64,000 nt of DNA from Polytrichum commune (taxonomy: Eukaryota; Streptophyta; Polytrichopsida; Polytrichales; Polytrichaceae). Below, in pieces: positions 20,824 to 33,530 of the stretch. Each line of letters begins with the position of its first letter. The first letter of the stretch is position 1. Position numbers and translations under genes: made by a program. The stretch spans positions 42,979,554-43,043,553 of the forward strand of contig OX485803.1 in NCBI GenBank assembly GCA_950295325.1, given 5' to 3'. The notes under the pieces are model-generated. The model searched no databases. It saw nothing but the letters and a program-made list of their open reading frames with translations, and was not told the origin of the DNA.

Positions 20824-23370
20824 ATGGAAACCGCAGCTGGGAGCCGTCCAAAAGATGATGTTTCTCTTCCTAAAGGTCCGGGCATGTTCACACCATCAGG
20901 GTCTTGTGTGCACTTGGCACATTTTTCTCACCATTTTCCTCACATAACCATTCTAATAATTATATAGCCATTCTAATTATTATGTGACAGTACGCATCGT
21001 GTGAGCTCATTTCTCTACTCAGGGCTTTCTTGTTACAATTCTACATGAGTGGTGGAAGTTTAACAAACATCAGCTGTATTTGTACAAGGCTTTCTGAAAT
21101 GATATGCTTGTAGTTCTGGAAGTCAATATGCATTTTGGTGCCTGCATACTGTGCTTCCGCTTATTGTCACACATATACCATGGATAGTCAACTTCTAGTC
21201 AGTAGCGTTGTAGAGAAACGTATTTACGATTATATGTCAGCAATCATATATGTCTGTTATGACATGGTTAGTTGTTCTTCACAGGTAGATATTTCCAAAG
21301 TTTTGTTTGTTTCCAGGATTTTCCTTGTTTTCTTTTTGATTTCACATTGATGCACTACAGGAATTTTTTATATATTTGTTTTTAAAAATGAAGGATTAAC
21401 TTGACTGCTCTGGGATTGCCATACAGCCACTATGACCAAGATCATCAAGGAAATGTTGCCACCAGATGTACGAGTGGCCAAGGATGCACAGGATTTGTTG
21501 GTCGAGTGTTGTGTGGGTATGATTTTTTTGAATCTTTACTTCTGAACCTCTCTTGGAAGTTTGTGTGTGTGGATGTAGAGGACATATCTGGGTAGCAGCA
21601 GTCATGGCATTTCTTGGATCAGGAGAAATTCTCAGTTTTTTGGTGGGCTCTTTTTGTGCCATAATTTATGATGTCCTGAGAAATTTTCTTGGGACCAATA
21701 AACTAGCAAGTGATATAGTGGCAAGAGGTAATTTACAATTATTTGGCTGGACGTTTCTAACTTGATGGGCATGCTGATTTCAGGCTCTCCCACATGTATT
21801 CGTTAAATTGAGTAGGTTTTTTGCACTGAGATTGATTCTGTGTTGTTTTTAAGTCGAAACATGTGTTTTTTGTCCAATGTTTTACAGAATTCATCAACTT
21901 GATCTCATCTGAATCAAATGAGATTTGCAGCAAAGAGGAGAAACGCACGATTGCTCCAGAGCATGTTTTGAGAGCTCTTGAGGTTTGTTATCCATGTTTT
22001 GGATGTCCTGACATGTATTCTTCTCATGTTGGTGGGTGATTAGTCATTCAACTTTCTGTTGAGCCCTTGTTTTCAATGTCTGCCTGCCAGTTGTGTGTTT
22101 GTTGCCTTCTTTACCTTAAATGCCAACAAGCCCAACTTGGGCTTTCTGTTACCATTTTTATACACTACCCAACCTACTTATATTCCAATCTCATGACTGT
22201 GACCCTTTCTTGAATAGTCCAATTAACCGGATCTGTCTAACTGCATCAGGCATTTTTTTATAAAAATTGTCAAGTGCATATTTATGTCTTATGTTTTCCA
22301 CAAATCCCTTAATAAAGGTTCATCTTGTTAACCCAAATCAGGAAAAACATGAACCCAATTCAGGGGAGCATGCATTCAAGTGTTCACTATGGAAATCTCA
22401 ATATCCTCAAAAGAAGTAAAGGATGGATGTGAAAATTACACCCTGACAGTGAGGAAAAAATATTATGGTCATTCAAGGGTGAATTTCCTGACTCTTTGAA
22501 GAGAATGAGATAGTGGTGTCACTTTTTGGTTTTTGATATCATTATGCATGATACTTGGCACGATTTATAGACTGAGAAAGATGTCCTACACAGGGTCCTG
22601 GTATTCTGATACTCCCTGTCTGGTGCACTGCAGATACTTGGGTTTGGAGAGTACATAGGAGAAGTTCAAGCTGCATATGAGCAACACAAGAATGAGACCT
22701 TGGTACAAATTGTTGTATTTTATATATATTTATTTTCAGTTTTGTTGCCGAGGAACAATCAAGTGTTGTTAATAGTTGCTGAACTTGAAGCCTACTCATT
22801 CCTCAAATGATCAGAGGATTCAGTGAACGTCTTCTTAGTTATCAAGGCTTTGGCGGTTTCCTAAGAGGGGAGCTTGTCAAAGGATGCACTGTTGAGATTT
22901 GATTATGTCAGTCAGTGGGAATGTTGTGGAAGGTGGCTTCTTCCATGCAGATTGTTGTGGATGGCCCCTGGTCAAATGGCATGCCACCATTTAGCTAGTG
23001 CCATGTGATTTTATTGTTGTTATTTCATTCTAGTTCCTGATTGCTCTCTTTTTATTGTTTTAGGTTGAGTATGCAACTCTGAAAGCTTTGTATGAACTAT
23101 CTCTCCAGATTCTTATTTTGTGGTTCACTTGGTTACCTTGTTCTGTGAACCTGAATGGTTACAAAGGATTTTTAGACTCATTCTCATGTTCTGTTATAGG
23201 AGTCTCCAAAGATCGGAGGAAGATGGGCAAAGGAGGGAGGTGGTGGGATGACAGAGGAAGAGGCCATAGCTGCTCAGCAGAGAATGTTTGCAGAAGCTCG
23301 AGCCCGCATGAACCTTGGTGGGCCACCCCCAGTTCCGTCGTCCACTACACAATCAAATGATTCTGACTAG
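20824..23370 (+). CDS. DR1: Dr1 / NC2-beta, histone-fold transcription repressor subunit
   Basis: NC2-beta pairs with NC2-alpha (DRAP1) through a histone fold and clamps TBP on promoters, blocking TFIIB and TFIIA. Five exons join in frame: 20,824-20,875, 21,427-21,516, 21,888-21,982, 22,634-22,702 and 23,200-23,370, giving 158 residues. Family landmarks are VSLPKATMTKIIKEMLPP, RVAKDAQDLLVECCVEFINL, SSESNEICSKEEKRTIAPEH, VLRALEILGFGEYIGEV and the C-terminal MTEEEAIAAQQRMFAEARAR, as in plant and animal Dr1. A short open stretch at 23,064-23,092 after a good acceptor lacks a donor that keeps the frame, so I left it out. Introns 2 and 3 match the truncated copy at 2.0-4.0 kb, which derives from this locus or a close relative. 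Confidence 0.93.
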
Positions 23371-24470
23371 GGTGTTTCTTCAGAGTAGGAACAACTTCTT
23401 TGTACAATGTGATTCTCTTCAGACTGGTTTTGGTTGGAATTCCTGCACCAGGTAGTTCATGAGCATTATCCAAATCCGAATGTATAAAGACACGAAGTTT
23501 GTAAGATCTCCATAAATTCAACTTCTGCAGTGTAGGTTCTTTGGCATTGCATTGACGGATCAAACATCTATATTTTTTTGATTGCCCCCACCAGTGTCAA
23601 ATCATTGGCCAGTGTCTACAAGCTCCCACACCTTTTGAATTCGACATTGAGATCCTTTGCCATCCTTTTTCTGGAGTCCCTTAGCATATTGCCGCCCTTA
23701 ATTTGGCTCTGTTTTTATGGTGTTAATTCTATCATATTCTTGCAGTACTGTAGTGTTCCAAGGAGAGTTCCAATTTGAAGATTCGTGAGTGCTATTAGAA
23801 AGCAATAGTTTTCACATTTTGAAGGATTGCTTGCATGGTTGGATTAGTTTGTATGCCGACCAGAAGATGTGACCAGAAGAGTCCCATTGATGACTTGCCT
23901 AAAAGCTGTCTCATGTTCTCAATATCAACTCAGACACCGATAGTTGAGTGGGTGTCTTATGATAAGACTGGGTTATATGCTGAAGATACATTGGCCACTC
24001 TAGGTTCAATTGTGAACACAATTGGGAGGGCCTATGCGATCATTTTAGGAGAAGGAATCTTCACCTTGACTCATAAAAATTATTGCATCTTAGCTCCGAT
24101 CCTAAAACGTGAAATAACAATCTATGTGGTTCTTAATTGCTGATGGATCTGACACTCAAAATTGTCTCAGGCTGGGAGTGGTGACAATATGGCCTACATC
24201 TTTCTACGACCTTTAAGCTTCATCTCAACAAGGCGACTTGAAAATACAAGTCACAGCAAAAGTGACTGAGCACTTGCATACGAAGTCACGATCTTTGCAT
24301 TTATGTACTATTCACTATATATTCCTGTAATTATTAGCCAGACTCCAATCTTTTGCATTGTGCCTGATTCAAAACTCTCCAGCACAGAGAGGTTTGTGGG
24401 CTCATCCACTGGAATGTCGGCGTTCTGTACATTCAGGCAACCCATGTGCTGGAGACTTTGAAGGTGAAGT
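23371..24470. other. Dr1 3' region and intergenic, no gene seen
   Basis: The first few hundred bases are the likely 3' UTR of Dr1. The rest is AT-rich with no supported gene. A weak resemblance to repeat family A occurs near 23,990-24,080. Confidence 0.45.
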
Positions 24471-24474
24471 ATGC

Positions 24475-24560
24475 TAGTTAGTGTCTGGGAAGATTTTTGC
24501 ATAATTGGACAAAATCCTAGTGTCTCCAAGTCCAACCAGTTACATGTTGTGATCCACATG
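24475..24560. repeat. Dispersed repeat family B, short copy
   Basis: The phrase 'ccaagtccaaccagttacat' and its left flank recur at about 44,555-44,630 and 57,600-57,670 in the same orientation. This copy is the shortest. Confidence 0.55.
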
Positions 24561-25279
24561 TACAAACCAACACATTAAAAGACTCTGAATCACCCACCAC
24601 AATAAAGCAACCCACCAAATCACAACTCGCCCACACACTCCAATCTAACAAGCACACCAGATTCTACAGAATCATACATGTAGGGAAAACATAAACTCAA
24701 GCCCACAAGATACACTTTAAACTTCGTAATATCACAACTGTGGCAACCAAAGTGCACGTGATATTACGGAGTTTTGCAGTGTTAACATGGATGCATGATA
24801 CTATAGAATTGATGTAGCATGTGACATTATGGAATAACATAAAGGAGATGTAAGGACAATTTGAATTCGTTCTCCTGTCACCTACGCTAGTGTGGTCCAC
24901 TCCACTTGGCCTTCGTGGGCAATGTGGCGGACACGTGCACCAACATTCAACAAGTGGCATAAGAAGGAGAATAAGAATAAGAATAAGAACGTGACACTCC
25001 ACATGTTGACACATGGTGCAATGCGAGGGTGTGGGTTGACTTCTTTGGTGGTTTGCATTAATGACAAATTTTGTGATATAAGGGAGATGAATGTGACAAT
25101 AAGGAGTGAAATTTGAACTATGAACATCCGTTCCCTAGGGTTTCAGGATATTAGAGAGTATGTGATATTATGGAGTTTAAGGTGTAACATGATAACCACA
25201 TGACTACTATAATATACATGCTCCCCCGACCCATGTACATGCATGGCCCACGTCTAACTAGACATACTATGCATACTAG

Positions 25280-28110
25280 GCACCCTTAACAACAAGTAGT
25301 TTCAATGGAAAGATGAAGTGGTAAAGAAGTACTCGGAGTAGAAGAATCCACAGAGGAGGGGTTCGGAAGAGCATGGCCTGAAAAATCATATGGATCATCA
25401 GAGTCATAACCGGGAACTAGTGTTGATTCATCTGAAGATGTTGCTCCCATTGTTGTGGAGAGAGGAGCAGGGAGAGAAGAAGGATGATTAAAAGCCTCTT
25501 GTACCACATGCGAAGGTGGAGAAGACCATCTAAAGACGACGATCTAAAGAGCTCCCACTGTGTGATGGGGGAAATATTCCTGGAGGAGGAGTGACAGATG
25601 ATAGTGATGGTGGAGGATCAGAAAAAGAAGAGGGGATGAGGAGAAGAAGATGACGAGTTCCCACTGGTCGTTTGAGGGAAAATTGTGCCATGAAGTGTAG
25701 ATTCAGGATAGAGACAATAATCGACAAGATCCAGAATGGGAAATAAAGCAGGATTAAACCGGCCAGGCCGTTCATCAAAATGAACGTCAGCACTCTCGAA
25801 AATTTTATCAGACCAGGGATCCCACAATCGATATGCTCGAGAATGAAGGCTATATCCCACAAAAACAACCGGGAGACTCTTAGGATCAAGCTTCTTGCAT
25901 ACCTCCTTGTTAACATGAACATATGCCAGAGAACCAAAAACTCAATAATGAGATACTGAAGGCTTGTGAGCAAACCATTTTTCATGTGTAACGGAACCAA
26001 GTTGTTTGTTCATTGTCCTGTTGAGGATGTATATCTCACAATTGAAAACTTCCGCCCAAAGATGAGTATGAGGAGAAAAAGCATGAAGCATACTCCAAGC
26101 AGATTCCATGACTGTCCGATTCTCGACCCTGGTTAGTATGTAATTGCTGCACCTCAATGCCTTGATCACGGCGAACGATCTGGGCCACTTTCTGAAAGAA
26201 AGGGAAGGCATCACCCTTGTTGCTCCCGCATAAAAACAAACCAGTAACAAGATGTATCATCTATATACAGAATAAAATACTGTGATCCACCAAGGGAAGG
26301 TTGGGCAATTTTACCAGAGGTATCGCCATGCATGAATGCACCAACAGGTAGGTTGTGGATTTTTTTAGATTCTGTATGACAAGTCGCCTTGCTATGCTTG
26401 CTTTACATGCACCCATGACAAAGCTCTTGAGAGAATCGTGGTGTTCTTGAGTTGGAAGCCTTGGAGAGAATTATGTAAACTTATATGCTGGAGTGTTCGA
26501 TAATTCACATGTCCCATTTGTAAGTGCCATAGCCACATCTCATCATTGTTTTAATCTATCACGCGGATGTATCACTAACGCAACTGGGGATCCAGATGAA
26601 GAGGTTATTGCACTCACAGGATTGGCTATAGCGAAAGGAGGTATGACTGTCAAAGAAAGCTCATACAGCTTATCAACTTGCTTGCCCTCCATAATTAAGT
26701 CTCCATCCTTAGTCCGAAACTCACAATTACCCAATCAAGGGACTCATAGAGAAATATAATCCCAGCATTTGAGACTCCCCTGACAGACAAGAGGTTGCGA
26801 GTCAAATGAGGTTTATAGATAACATTGCGGAGGATACCGGCCAATTGACAATCGTTGACATGCCTAATGATTTTAATATCCCCTCTACCTTTTACCCATA
26901 TCGTTTTATTTTCAGCAACAACAACTGGCCAAACACCGTCATCAATAGAGGTGAAATTTGCAAACCACTTGCAATGATTGGTCACATGCTCTATTGCGGT
27001 TGAATCAGCATACCACTTGTCTGATAACGTGGAAGATGTTAAGAAAGCAATGGAACATGTAGAAACCATGAATGCTAGTACATGTTCCACATCAGAGGAA
27101 GGATGAATATCCGAGTCATCAAATAATTCGATGTAGACAAGGTTTCCGCAATATTGGCAGCATTAAAGGCCTGAATAAAGTTTGCCTCCAGGTTTCATAA
27201 GAGGTTTCTTGTGAGGTTTCAAACAATCAGCAGTCTAATGGTCACCTCGTTTCCCGCAGTTAAGACACTTCACTCGACTCTTTAGGTCCCTAAGATACTC
27301 AACATCTTTCAATATTGTTCTTTCCTTGAGCGTCGTCGAGGTGGATTAGATGATGACCCAGTGGATTGTGTGGAGAACACCTCATCACTGCCTTCGTCAA
27401 AATGGCCTTGCCTCTTTAAGATAGCCTCATGTCGTAACAAACCCTCTTCAATAGGCAGTTTGTTTGTGGACCCACATTAGAGCAGTGGATCCACATCAGC
27501 AATAACGCTATTATAACTGGGAGGTAGACTCGAAATGATTTTTGCCATAATCGTGCTATGAGGTAGTGGATGTTTAAGATCAGCCAATACCACAGCCAAG
27601 TTCATAATGGTTTGAGCATGAGAAGAAATATCATCAGTCTATTTATCTTATAATTGTAAAACTTTGCCTGAAGGTTAAACACGTTCTCTTTAGTCTTCTT
27701 TAGATGAAGGGCATTAAGCTTTGTCCACATCGCACGAGTATCTTGACATGTGATAAGCTTACCAAGGATTCATGGAGATAAGCCACAGCATAAGAGATAC
27801 TCTGTTGTCGCATCCTTGTCATCCCAGAGTTCCTATTGTTTAATGTCATCAACTAATGGAACTTGGCCTGCTGGTACAACTGGTCGGAGCTCTTGGCCAT
27901 TAACCAATCAAAGCATCTTCTTGGCTGCATAATGGTTTCCATTTGGAATTTCCATGTGAAAAAACCATCTCCATCAAAAATCTTGAGGTGTAATTTCTCA
28001 TTACGGACAGAATCCATCTCATAAGGAAGGTGTGACACAACCAATTAATAGGACTTGACTGTGCTAAACTAACTACAACTGCAATTGCGAAGGAAACCTC
28101 CAATCACAAT
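25280..28110 (-). mobile_element. Ty1-copia retrotransposon remnant (gag to integrase only)
   Basis: On the minus strand the order is gag, zinc knuckle, protease-side linker, integrase, as in Ty1-copia. Landmarks are gag KIFDGDGFFTWKFQMETIM (about 27,980) and TRAMWTKLNALHLKKTKEN (about 27,720). Next come a CCHC knuckle CLNCGKRGDH..TADC with a stop inside (about 27,230), WYADSTAIEHVTNHCKWF and ILRNVIYKPHLTRNLLSV (27,020-26,800), and integrase with NRTVMESAWSMLHAF and FVGYSLHSRAYRLWDP. Many stops and shifts break the frame. The integrase Asp expected in the 'TDNG' motif reads TNQG. Reverse transcriptase and RNase H are missing beyond 25,280, and I found no LTRs or primer-binding site, so the element is dead and truncated. 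Confidence 0.88.
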
Positions 28111-29224
28111 GTGATAGAACAGATGCTATTGAAGAACTTCAAGAATTAAAGAAACCACGCAGCGGAGCAGCAGGTGTGGGTCCATAACCTAAGGGAAATA
28201 TACATAATCAATTGCTTAAGAGAATGTTAAGCTTGACAAGGGACTCTTTATTGGAGTGCTGCAGAATGCAGTGATGAATCAATCCACAACAGTGTCACAG
28301 CAACTTGTAAGGAAACAAGACCGGAGACTATCACTCTACTTCATGCCGCTCTGTCTATAATTGGAAAGACTATCTCAAACTGATCCTGGGCAGGCTACTT
28401 GAATGCATAGAAAACATCTCAACGAGTTTACTGTGGATTGAATTGTGATGAACAGAATTCATCCAACACTCATATTGTGAATCTTTAGAGAGAAAGTCGC
28501 TTGTTTCATGATGCACATAGATTTCTTGAATCATAAAGAATCAGTGTCTGGTGTGTGGGCATGAGCACTGTTCTATGATATTGCAAACATACTTGACATG
28601 ACTACAATTCTTCTCAAAACAAAATCTATTGGTCTCACGAATGCAAAGTATTATGCAATCTGGTAAAATCGAACATAATGGTCATCTTTCCCACACATAG
28701 ATTGCAACCCCTTGAGAACAGAAATCCACAATGAACCTGCTGGTGCTCACCTTTTGAGTGCACAAAATTTTAGGTGTCAGTGTTGACTCACACTCCCAAG
28801 CGTCCATAGAAATATCACAGGTTGCTTAGTCTGTCGCTGTGTACATAGGATTCACAGCTGCCAATGGGTTGATTTGTACACTAAATGCTAACCACCAGAA
28901 GTCAATAAGTCCTACTTTGAAGGCGCTAAATGACTTGCTTGCAAGCCTGCAAATGACAATTACCAACAATTATATCACTGGGAGATGCCATAGCATTTTG
29001 ACAGGATACAGAAACTTGGCCTGCATCAGAAAAGTGGTTTGACCAGATACTGAATTACATATGTTGTTGCTAGGTATATTTTTCCCATATATTTTATTTA
29101 ATTTTCCCAAATTCATTAACAAATACCACTTCCAAACTCCAAGGGCGGCTACCATGGACTATGTAAAAACTGATTCATAACTAGTAGCAAATAGTCTAAG
29201 GAAATATTTTAGCAGCGGTTAGTC
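28111..29224. other. Intergenic, no gene seen
   Basis: Nothing recognisable. It may include the decayed 5' leader of the copia element and the 3' UTR of APEM9. Confidence 0.4.
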
Positions 29225-32200
29225 TCACCTTCTCAATTTGTGTTGTTGTCCAAGTAATATAAGCAAAAATAGAGAAACAAGTGCTCCAATACTTAGCATC
29301 CTGCTTTGCCTGCTCCACCTCGGTTCAAACCTTACCAAGGCTAACTCCAAAAATGTCCTGAGTGAGAGAAACCCCTCAGAGATCCTCAATTTCTTCAACA
29401 AAGCTGTAGATTTGAACCTCAGAGATGATGAATGAGCATGATCTGGAGCTTCAGAAAATTTGGTTGTCTGAGGAGATTCCAATGTCTTGATTTCCGATGC
29501 CCTTGAGTGATTAGAGGAGGATGTAACAGCTGGATCTGAAGTAATTTTAGCAAGAGGATCTGCAACTGGCTCAGTTGTTTTTGTAGATTCTACATGCAAC
29601 TGGATTTCCTTCGTAATGACCTGCATACAAATAAATCATCACAAAAGATTTGAGAATGCGGATCACAACCAGAATGATGCACCCAGAATGAACTGCAAAT
29701 TACGCCAACAAGATATACCAGTGAAGAATTCTTGATAGAACAACAGTAGACCTCTCCAATCTGATCTCCCAAGGCAATTAATCACAATATAAATACACCC
29801 TGAACTATGAGTAACTCAACAAGGAACGAAAAGATTTCAATTAACCAATAAACTTACGATTCGTCTCTCCTCCGTTAAGTTTGCGTGCTCTACCCAGTAC
29901 AATGCAGACTCTGTTTTCTTTAGACCCTTCAGAAGCACCTGGAGGATATAGAATTCAACAACATCCCCATAATTTTCTGACATCCTCAACATCTTGCTAG
30001 AGTGATTATCCACAGTTGAATTGTGGTGCACAGGATCAATTTTCTCTCCACAATCCTCCAACTTGGCAACACCCCAAATTGCCAGAAATTCTTCAAGAGC
30101 TGCTTGAGCTGCTATGAAAGCACCCACTGAAACCTGCAGGCATGCCCTGGTAACATGGAAGCATTCAGCTCCTGGTTTTAAGCTCAACTCTGACCATTTT
30201 TCCCTTCACCATGTGCATCTGAGAGGCCCAAATTTAGGTAAGGTAAGCGGGCCTACTTCGCTTACTGATCTTGAATGAACACCTATATTTGAGTGGTGTG
30301 TGGTTAGGTGTGGATGTAAGAACAGATACCAAAAAAGACACATGTTTGGACTAGTGTTCAAAATCTGTAAACCACTGTAGACTTAATAATGGGCAACATA
30401 AATGGGCGGCCTATGTGACCAAGTTATGGCTCCCTGACCGTCACCTTTGGAAATTCACATCCATTCAGGGTGGGCTCCAAAATTCTCTGCTACTGAACTT
30501 AGCTTCTCCATCCACAGTTGCGGATCAACCATAATTTAAAAGTTCGCGAATCGAATTTGTATTTCATAGGGACTACAAAAAAGTAAGCATTTAAGACACG
30601 TCTACCTCATTAATTTGGTTCCAATGTAAACAGGAAACTACAAACATAGAGAGTGCTTTCAGCTTTGAGAATGCACTAGATCCATGGGGGGAATAAGTAC
30701 AAAGTCGTTTAGAGAACATACCCAGAAAGAAGCAAAGTTGGTGGCAGCTCAGCAACTCCTATGTCCAGTGATTTGAGGGTGTCAAAAAAATCACCTACTC
30801 TGCAACAATCACAAACCATGAACAATTTATTGATTGCTCCAAAAGAATTTGTTTTGTATCAATCAATCTCCACTGACTTGTTGACAAACATGTGACAAGT
30901 TTCAATGCATGCAGATCACAAAAACATGCAAGAGAGAGTCTTGGACAAGCTATTAAGACATCCTGACAAACCCAAATCAATATTAGAGAAATAGAAGTAA
31001 AAGAAACACATGTAGCGATGACACTGGAGGCACACACCAAAATATAAAAAATTAGATTCTAAGAAACACACCTGCCTAATGCATGATAGCTTTGGAGCAA
31101 AACCATGCCAGTAGATTCAAGCATAGCTTCATACTCTGACCTCCCCTTCATTCCCTCTACAATGTCCACTTTTTGATCCTGTGTCTCTCCACTCAGGCTT
31201 GAATGCAAATGATTAGACAGGATCCCTAATGTGGTACACGATGTTGAAGCTGCATTCTCGTACATGCCACTCACCATGTACCTATCAATCGACACATGAG
31301 AATAACCAATATGAGTTTCATGGTAGAGCTTCATTGATGTATTCAGAAAAATAAATAAATAAAATCACTAACTGCCTTGTAAAATTGATGTCAAACCAAT
31401 CTTTTTTGTAACTTGCAAACAGAAAAGTGGAGCATTAATGAACACCAATACTCAGATCAGCAGCAACAATTTGAAAAGCCTTATACATCCAATGCCAATC
31501 TAAGGTAAGCAGGCCTAATTGGGTCACTTATCTTAAATGGGTGATGCATAGTTAGGTGTGGATCTAACAACAGACACCAAAAAGACATGTGTTTAAAAGA
31601 GATTGGACTAAGATAGACGAGTGTTAATCCAACATACTAATAATTTGGACACCTATATTTGGGTGGTATGTGGTTAAGTATGGATCTTAAACAGATACCA
31701 GAAAGACATGTGTTTAAAAGTGATTGGACTACATCCTCAAAATATGCTAACCATTATGGGTTCATAGTCAACATGATTGGGAGGACCTATATGACCACTT
31801 AATGAGCAGGAGAACCTTCACTTCGATGAAGAAGATGTTCATATGAGCTCCAAAAATTATGACGCAATGGCTACAGGCAGGATTTGGATTTGCTAATCCT
31901 CTAGCACTAATTGCGTGTTTCATATCCTAATAACACATGTCTCCCTTACACATTCAATATTTGTTTGACCACTCCAGGCTGGATAGTCAACAAAAATTGG
32001 GACCTATGTGACCAAGCTATGGCTCCCTGGTTGTCACCTTTGAAAATTCATGTCAATTCAGAGCGGGATCTAAATTTCCCTGCGATTGAACCAGGCTTCT
32101 CCACACACATTCGCCGATCAGCCATAATTTGGAGATTGCGAATCGCGGTTCTATTCCATAGCGAACAACCATTTTAAGACCCGTCTACCTTAGAGTTGTT

Positions 32201-32545
32201 GCTTTTACATTTCTCGGATATGGCTCAACAGATTCGGCAGAAATGGACTGACTCATGTCAAAATAACCCTTCTCACAGGGATTTCTGCGGAGAGCTGCTA
32301 TTTTCCTGGAATTATGCATGATCTTTGCCAATTGTTACAGTAAGTAGATTACATCTGATGTGAACAATCTTACATTATGTGGTGGTCTAAAAAAATTAGA
32401 ATTACCTCTCTGCCAATTCAATTTGGGTCCACAGAACCTCTTCGGCCACGTTGTCCTCTTCGGAGCAAGATACTGTGACACGACCATTTCCCTGCTGAAG
32501 CTCCCGGTCACCTGCATCCTCCTCCTCCACGATCTCCACCGCCAT
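29225..32545 (-). CDS. APEM9: APEM9/DAYU-like peroxisomal membrane protein
   Basis: APEM9 anchors the PEX1-PEX6 ATPase complex to the peroxisome membrane in plants, the job PEX26 or Pex15 does elsewhere, and so supports PEX5 recycling. Five exons on the minus strand, 32,545-32,406, 31,281-31,072, 30,799-30,722, 30,146-29,858 and 29,620-29,225, join in frame to 370 residues. Recognisable parts are ERYMVSGMYENAAS near the N-terminus, YEAMLESTGMVLLQSYHALG, a helical middle with ALEEFLAIWGV and ALYWVEHANLTEERRI, and a C-terminal tail segment MLSIGALVSLFLLILLGQ that fits a tail anchor. The family call rests on memory of plant APEM9 sequences. Introns 1 and 3 carry related repeat-family-A insertions. 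The acidic N-terminus (EIVEEED) has no signal peptide. Confidence 0.75.
30233..30610 (+). repeat. Repeat family A copy in APEM9 intron 3
   Basis: Starts with 'aggtaaggtaagcgggcct', contains 'gagtggtgtgtggttaggtg' and ends 'taagacacgtctacctca'. The ends form a short imperfect inverted repeat typed GGTAGACG-like. Its 3' half also matches 32,003-32,194. Confidence 0.75.
31500..32194 (+). repeat. Repeat family A copy in APEM9 intron 1, with internal partial duplication
   Basis: Runs from 'taaggtaagcaggcctaatt' to 'aagacccgtctacctta'. The module around 'gacatgtgtttaaaag' occurs twice (near 31,585 and 31,705), showing an internal duplication. It closely parallels the element at 55,622-55,993. Confidence 0.75.
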
Positions 32546-32653
32546 GATGGATAGATGGCCCTTTATTTTATGTATTTATCTCCTTGCCCCTCAACTCCCT
32601 TCCTTCCTCCCTTATGTGCAATCCATCATCCTCCCTTCCCAACTCGCACTCTC

Positions 32654-32662
32654 AAACCCTAG
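32654..32662 (+). promoter_or_regulatory. Telo-box-like motif upstream of APEM9
   Basis: AAACCCTAG about 110 bp upstream of the APEM9 start codon. Telo boxes are common in promoters and leaders of plant housekeeping genes. Function here is inference. Confidence 0.4.
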
Positions 32663-32919
32663 AGCAAACACACTGGGAAAATTCAGTAGCACAACAGCTG
32701 CGGATAATCGAGAGAAACCTGCGTCACACTCTTTTCTCAACCCATATGCAAAACCTAAAATTGGCATGGGAACATCCTCCACAAACCCCAACAATTGATT
32801 TGCAAACGAAGACGCAACAATCCAGCTCAATTCACACCGGCGAAAGGCTGGCGGGTTAAGTTTCGATGATTCTAAAGCGGTGAAATTGTAGCCTCTTCTG
32901 TCCAAGTCCGAAGGCTTAG

Positions 32920-33530
32920 TTAGGGCCACTTCACACACAAGGCTGAAGGCCCATGTCCGTGGCAATGTAAGAGGCTCTTATTGGTCGAAAAGGCGGAGAC
33001 CGTCCAAGTTCACTTCACACTAGGACGTGAAGGTCTAAAAGCCCAAAGAAAAGTTCGTGAATGAAAAATTTACATGGAGTCCTACATGGCGGACTATGGA
33101 TAAGGTTTCATGGTCTCCCCGAATTTGTTTCAGGCCCATCTCTTGGAGGTGGGCTTGACGCAAATTCCAGGAGACCATGATTTTTTTTTTAAAAAATCCA
33201 GCAGGTCACATGACAAGACAGATTGCATGGCAGATTCCAAAATAGATTCCAATATAGATTCTAGGACAAACAACCACCACCAAATAATTCTCTTAAAATG
33301 ATAGAGTTTGAGACATATTATATTAAACCAACTCCTCCCCTCTTTTTTGCCAACAAAATATGCAATGGTCCCGCAACATGGTCCATTCTCACTTCACTCC
33401 ATGCTTGAGGGCCCGTGACTACATAAAACGGCTTTCCCAACACCCATGGTACAACTCTTGGATGAGAGTCAAGGGTCCTCACCATTACAAGGTCATGGCT
33501 CTTGGCTCAAGTGTGAAGTGGCCCTTAGGC
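32920..33530. repeat. MITE-like element, ~610 bp
   Basis: The left end ttagggccacttcacac is matched by the inverted right end gtgtgaagtggccctta. The element spans the region just upstream of APEM9 and holds no gene. A piece of it (about 33,000-33,110) recurs inverted near 44,070-44,220. Confidence 0.75.

Noticed and set aside
23064-23092. Possible extra Dr1 exon (V-E-Y-A-T-L-K-A) after a good acceptor
   Set aside because: The only nearby GT donors break the frame with the next exon, and joining exon 4 directly to 23,200 gives the expected Dr1 C-terminus.
28111-28260. Primer-binding site or 5' LTR edge for the copia element
   Set aside because: No match to the usual initiator-Met tRNA complement and no repeated LTR sequence on the other side.
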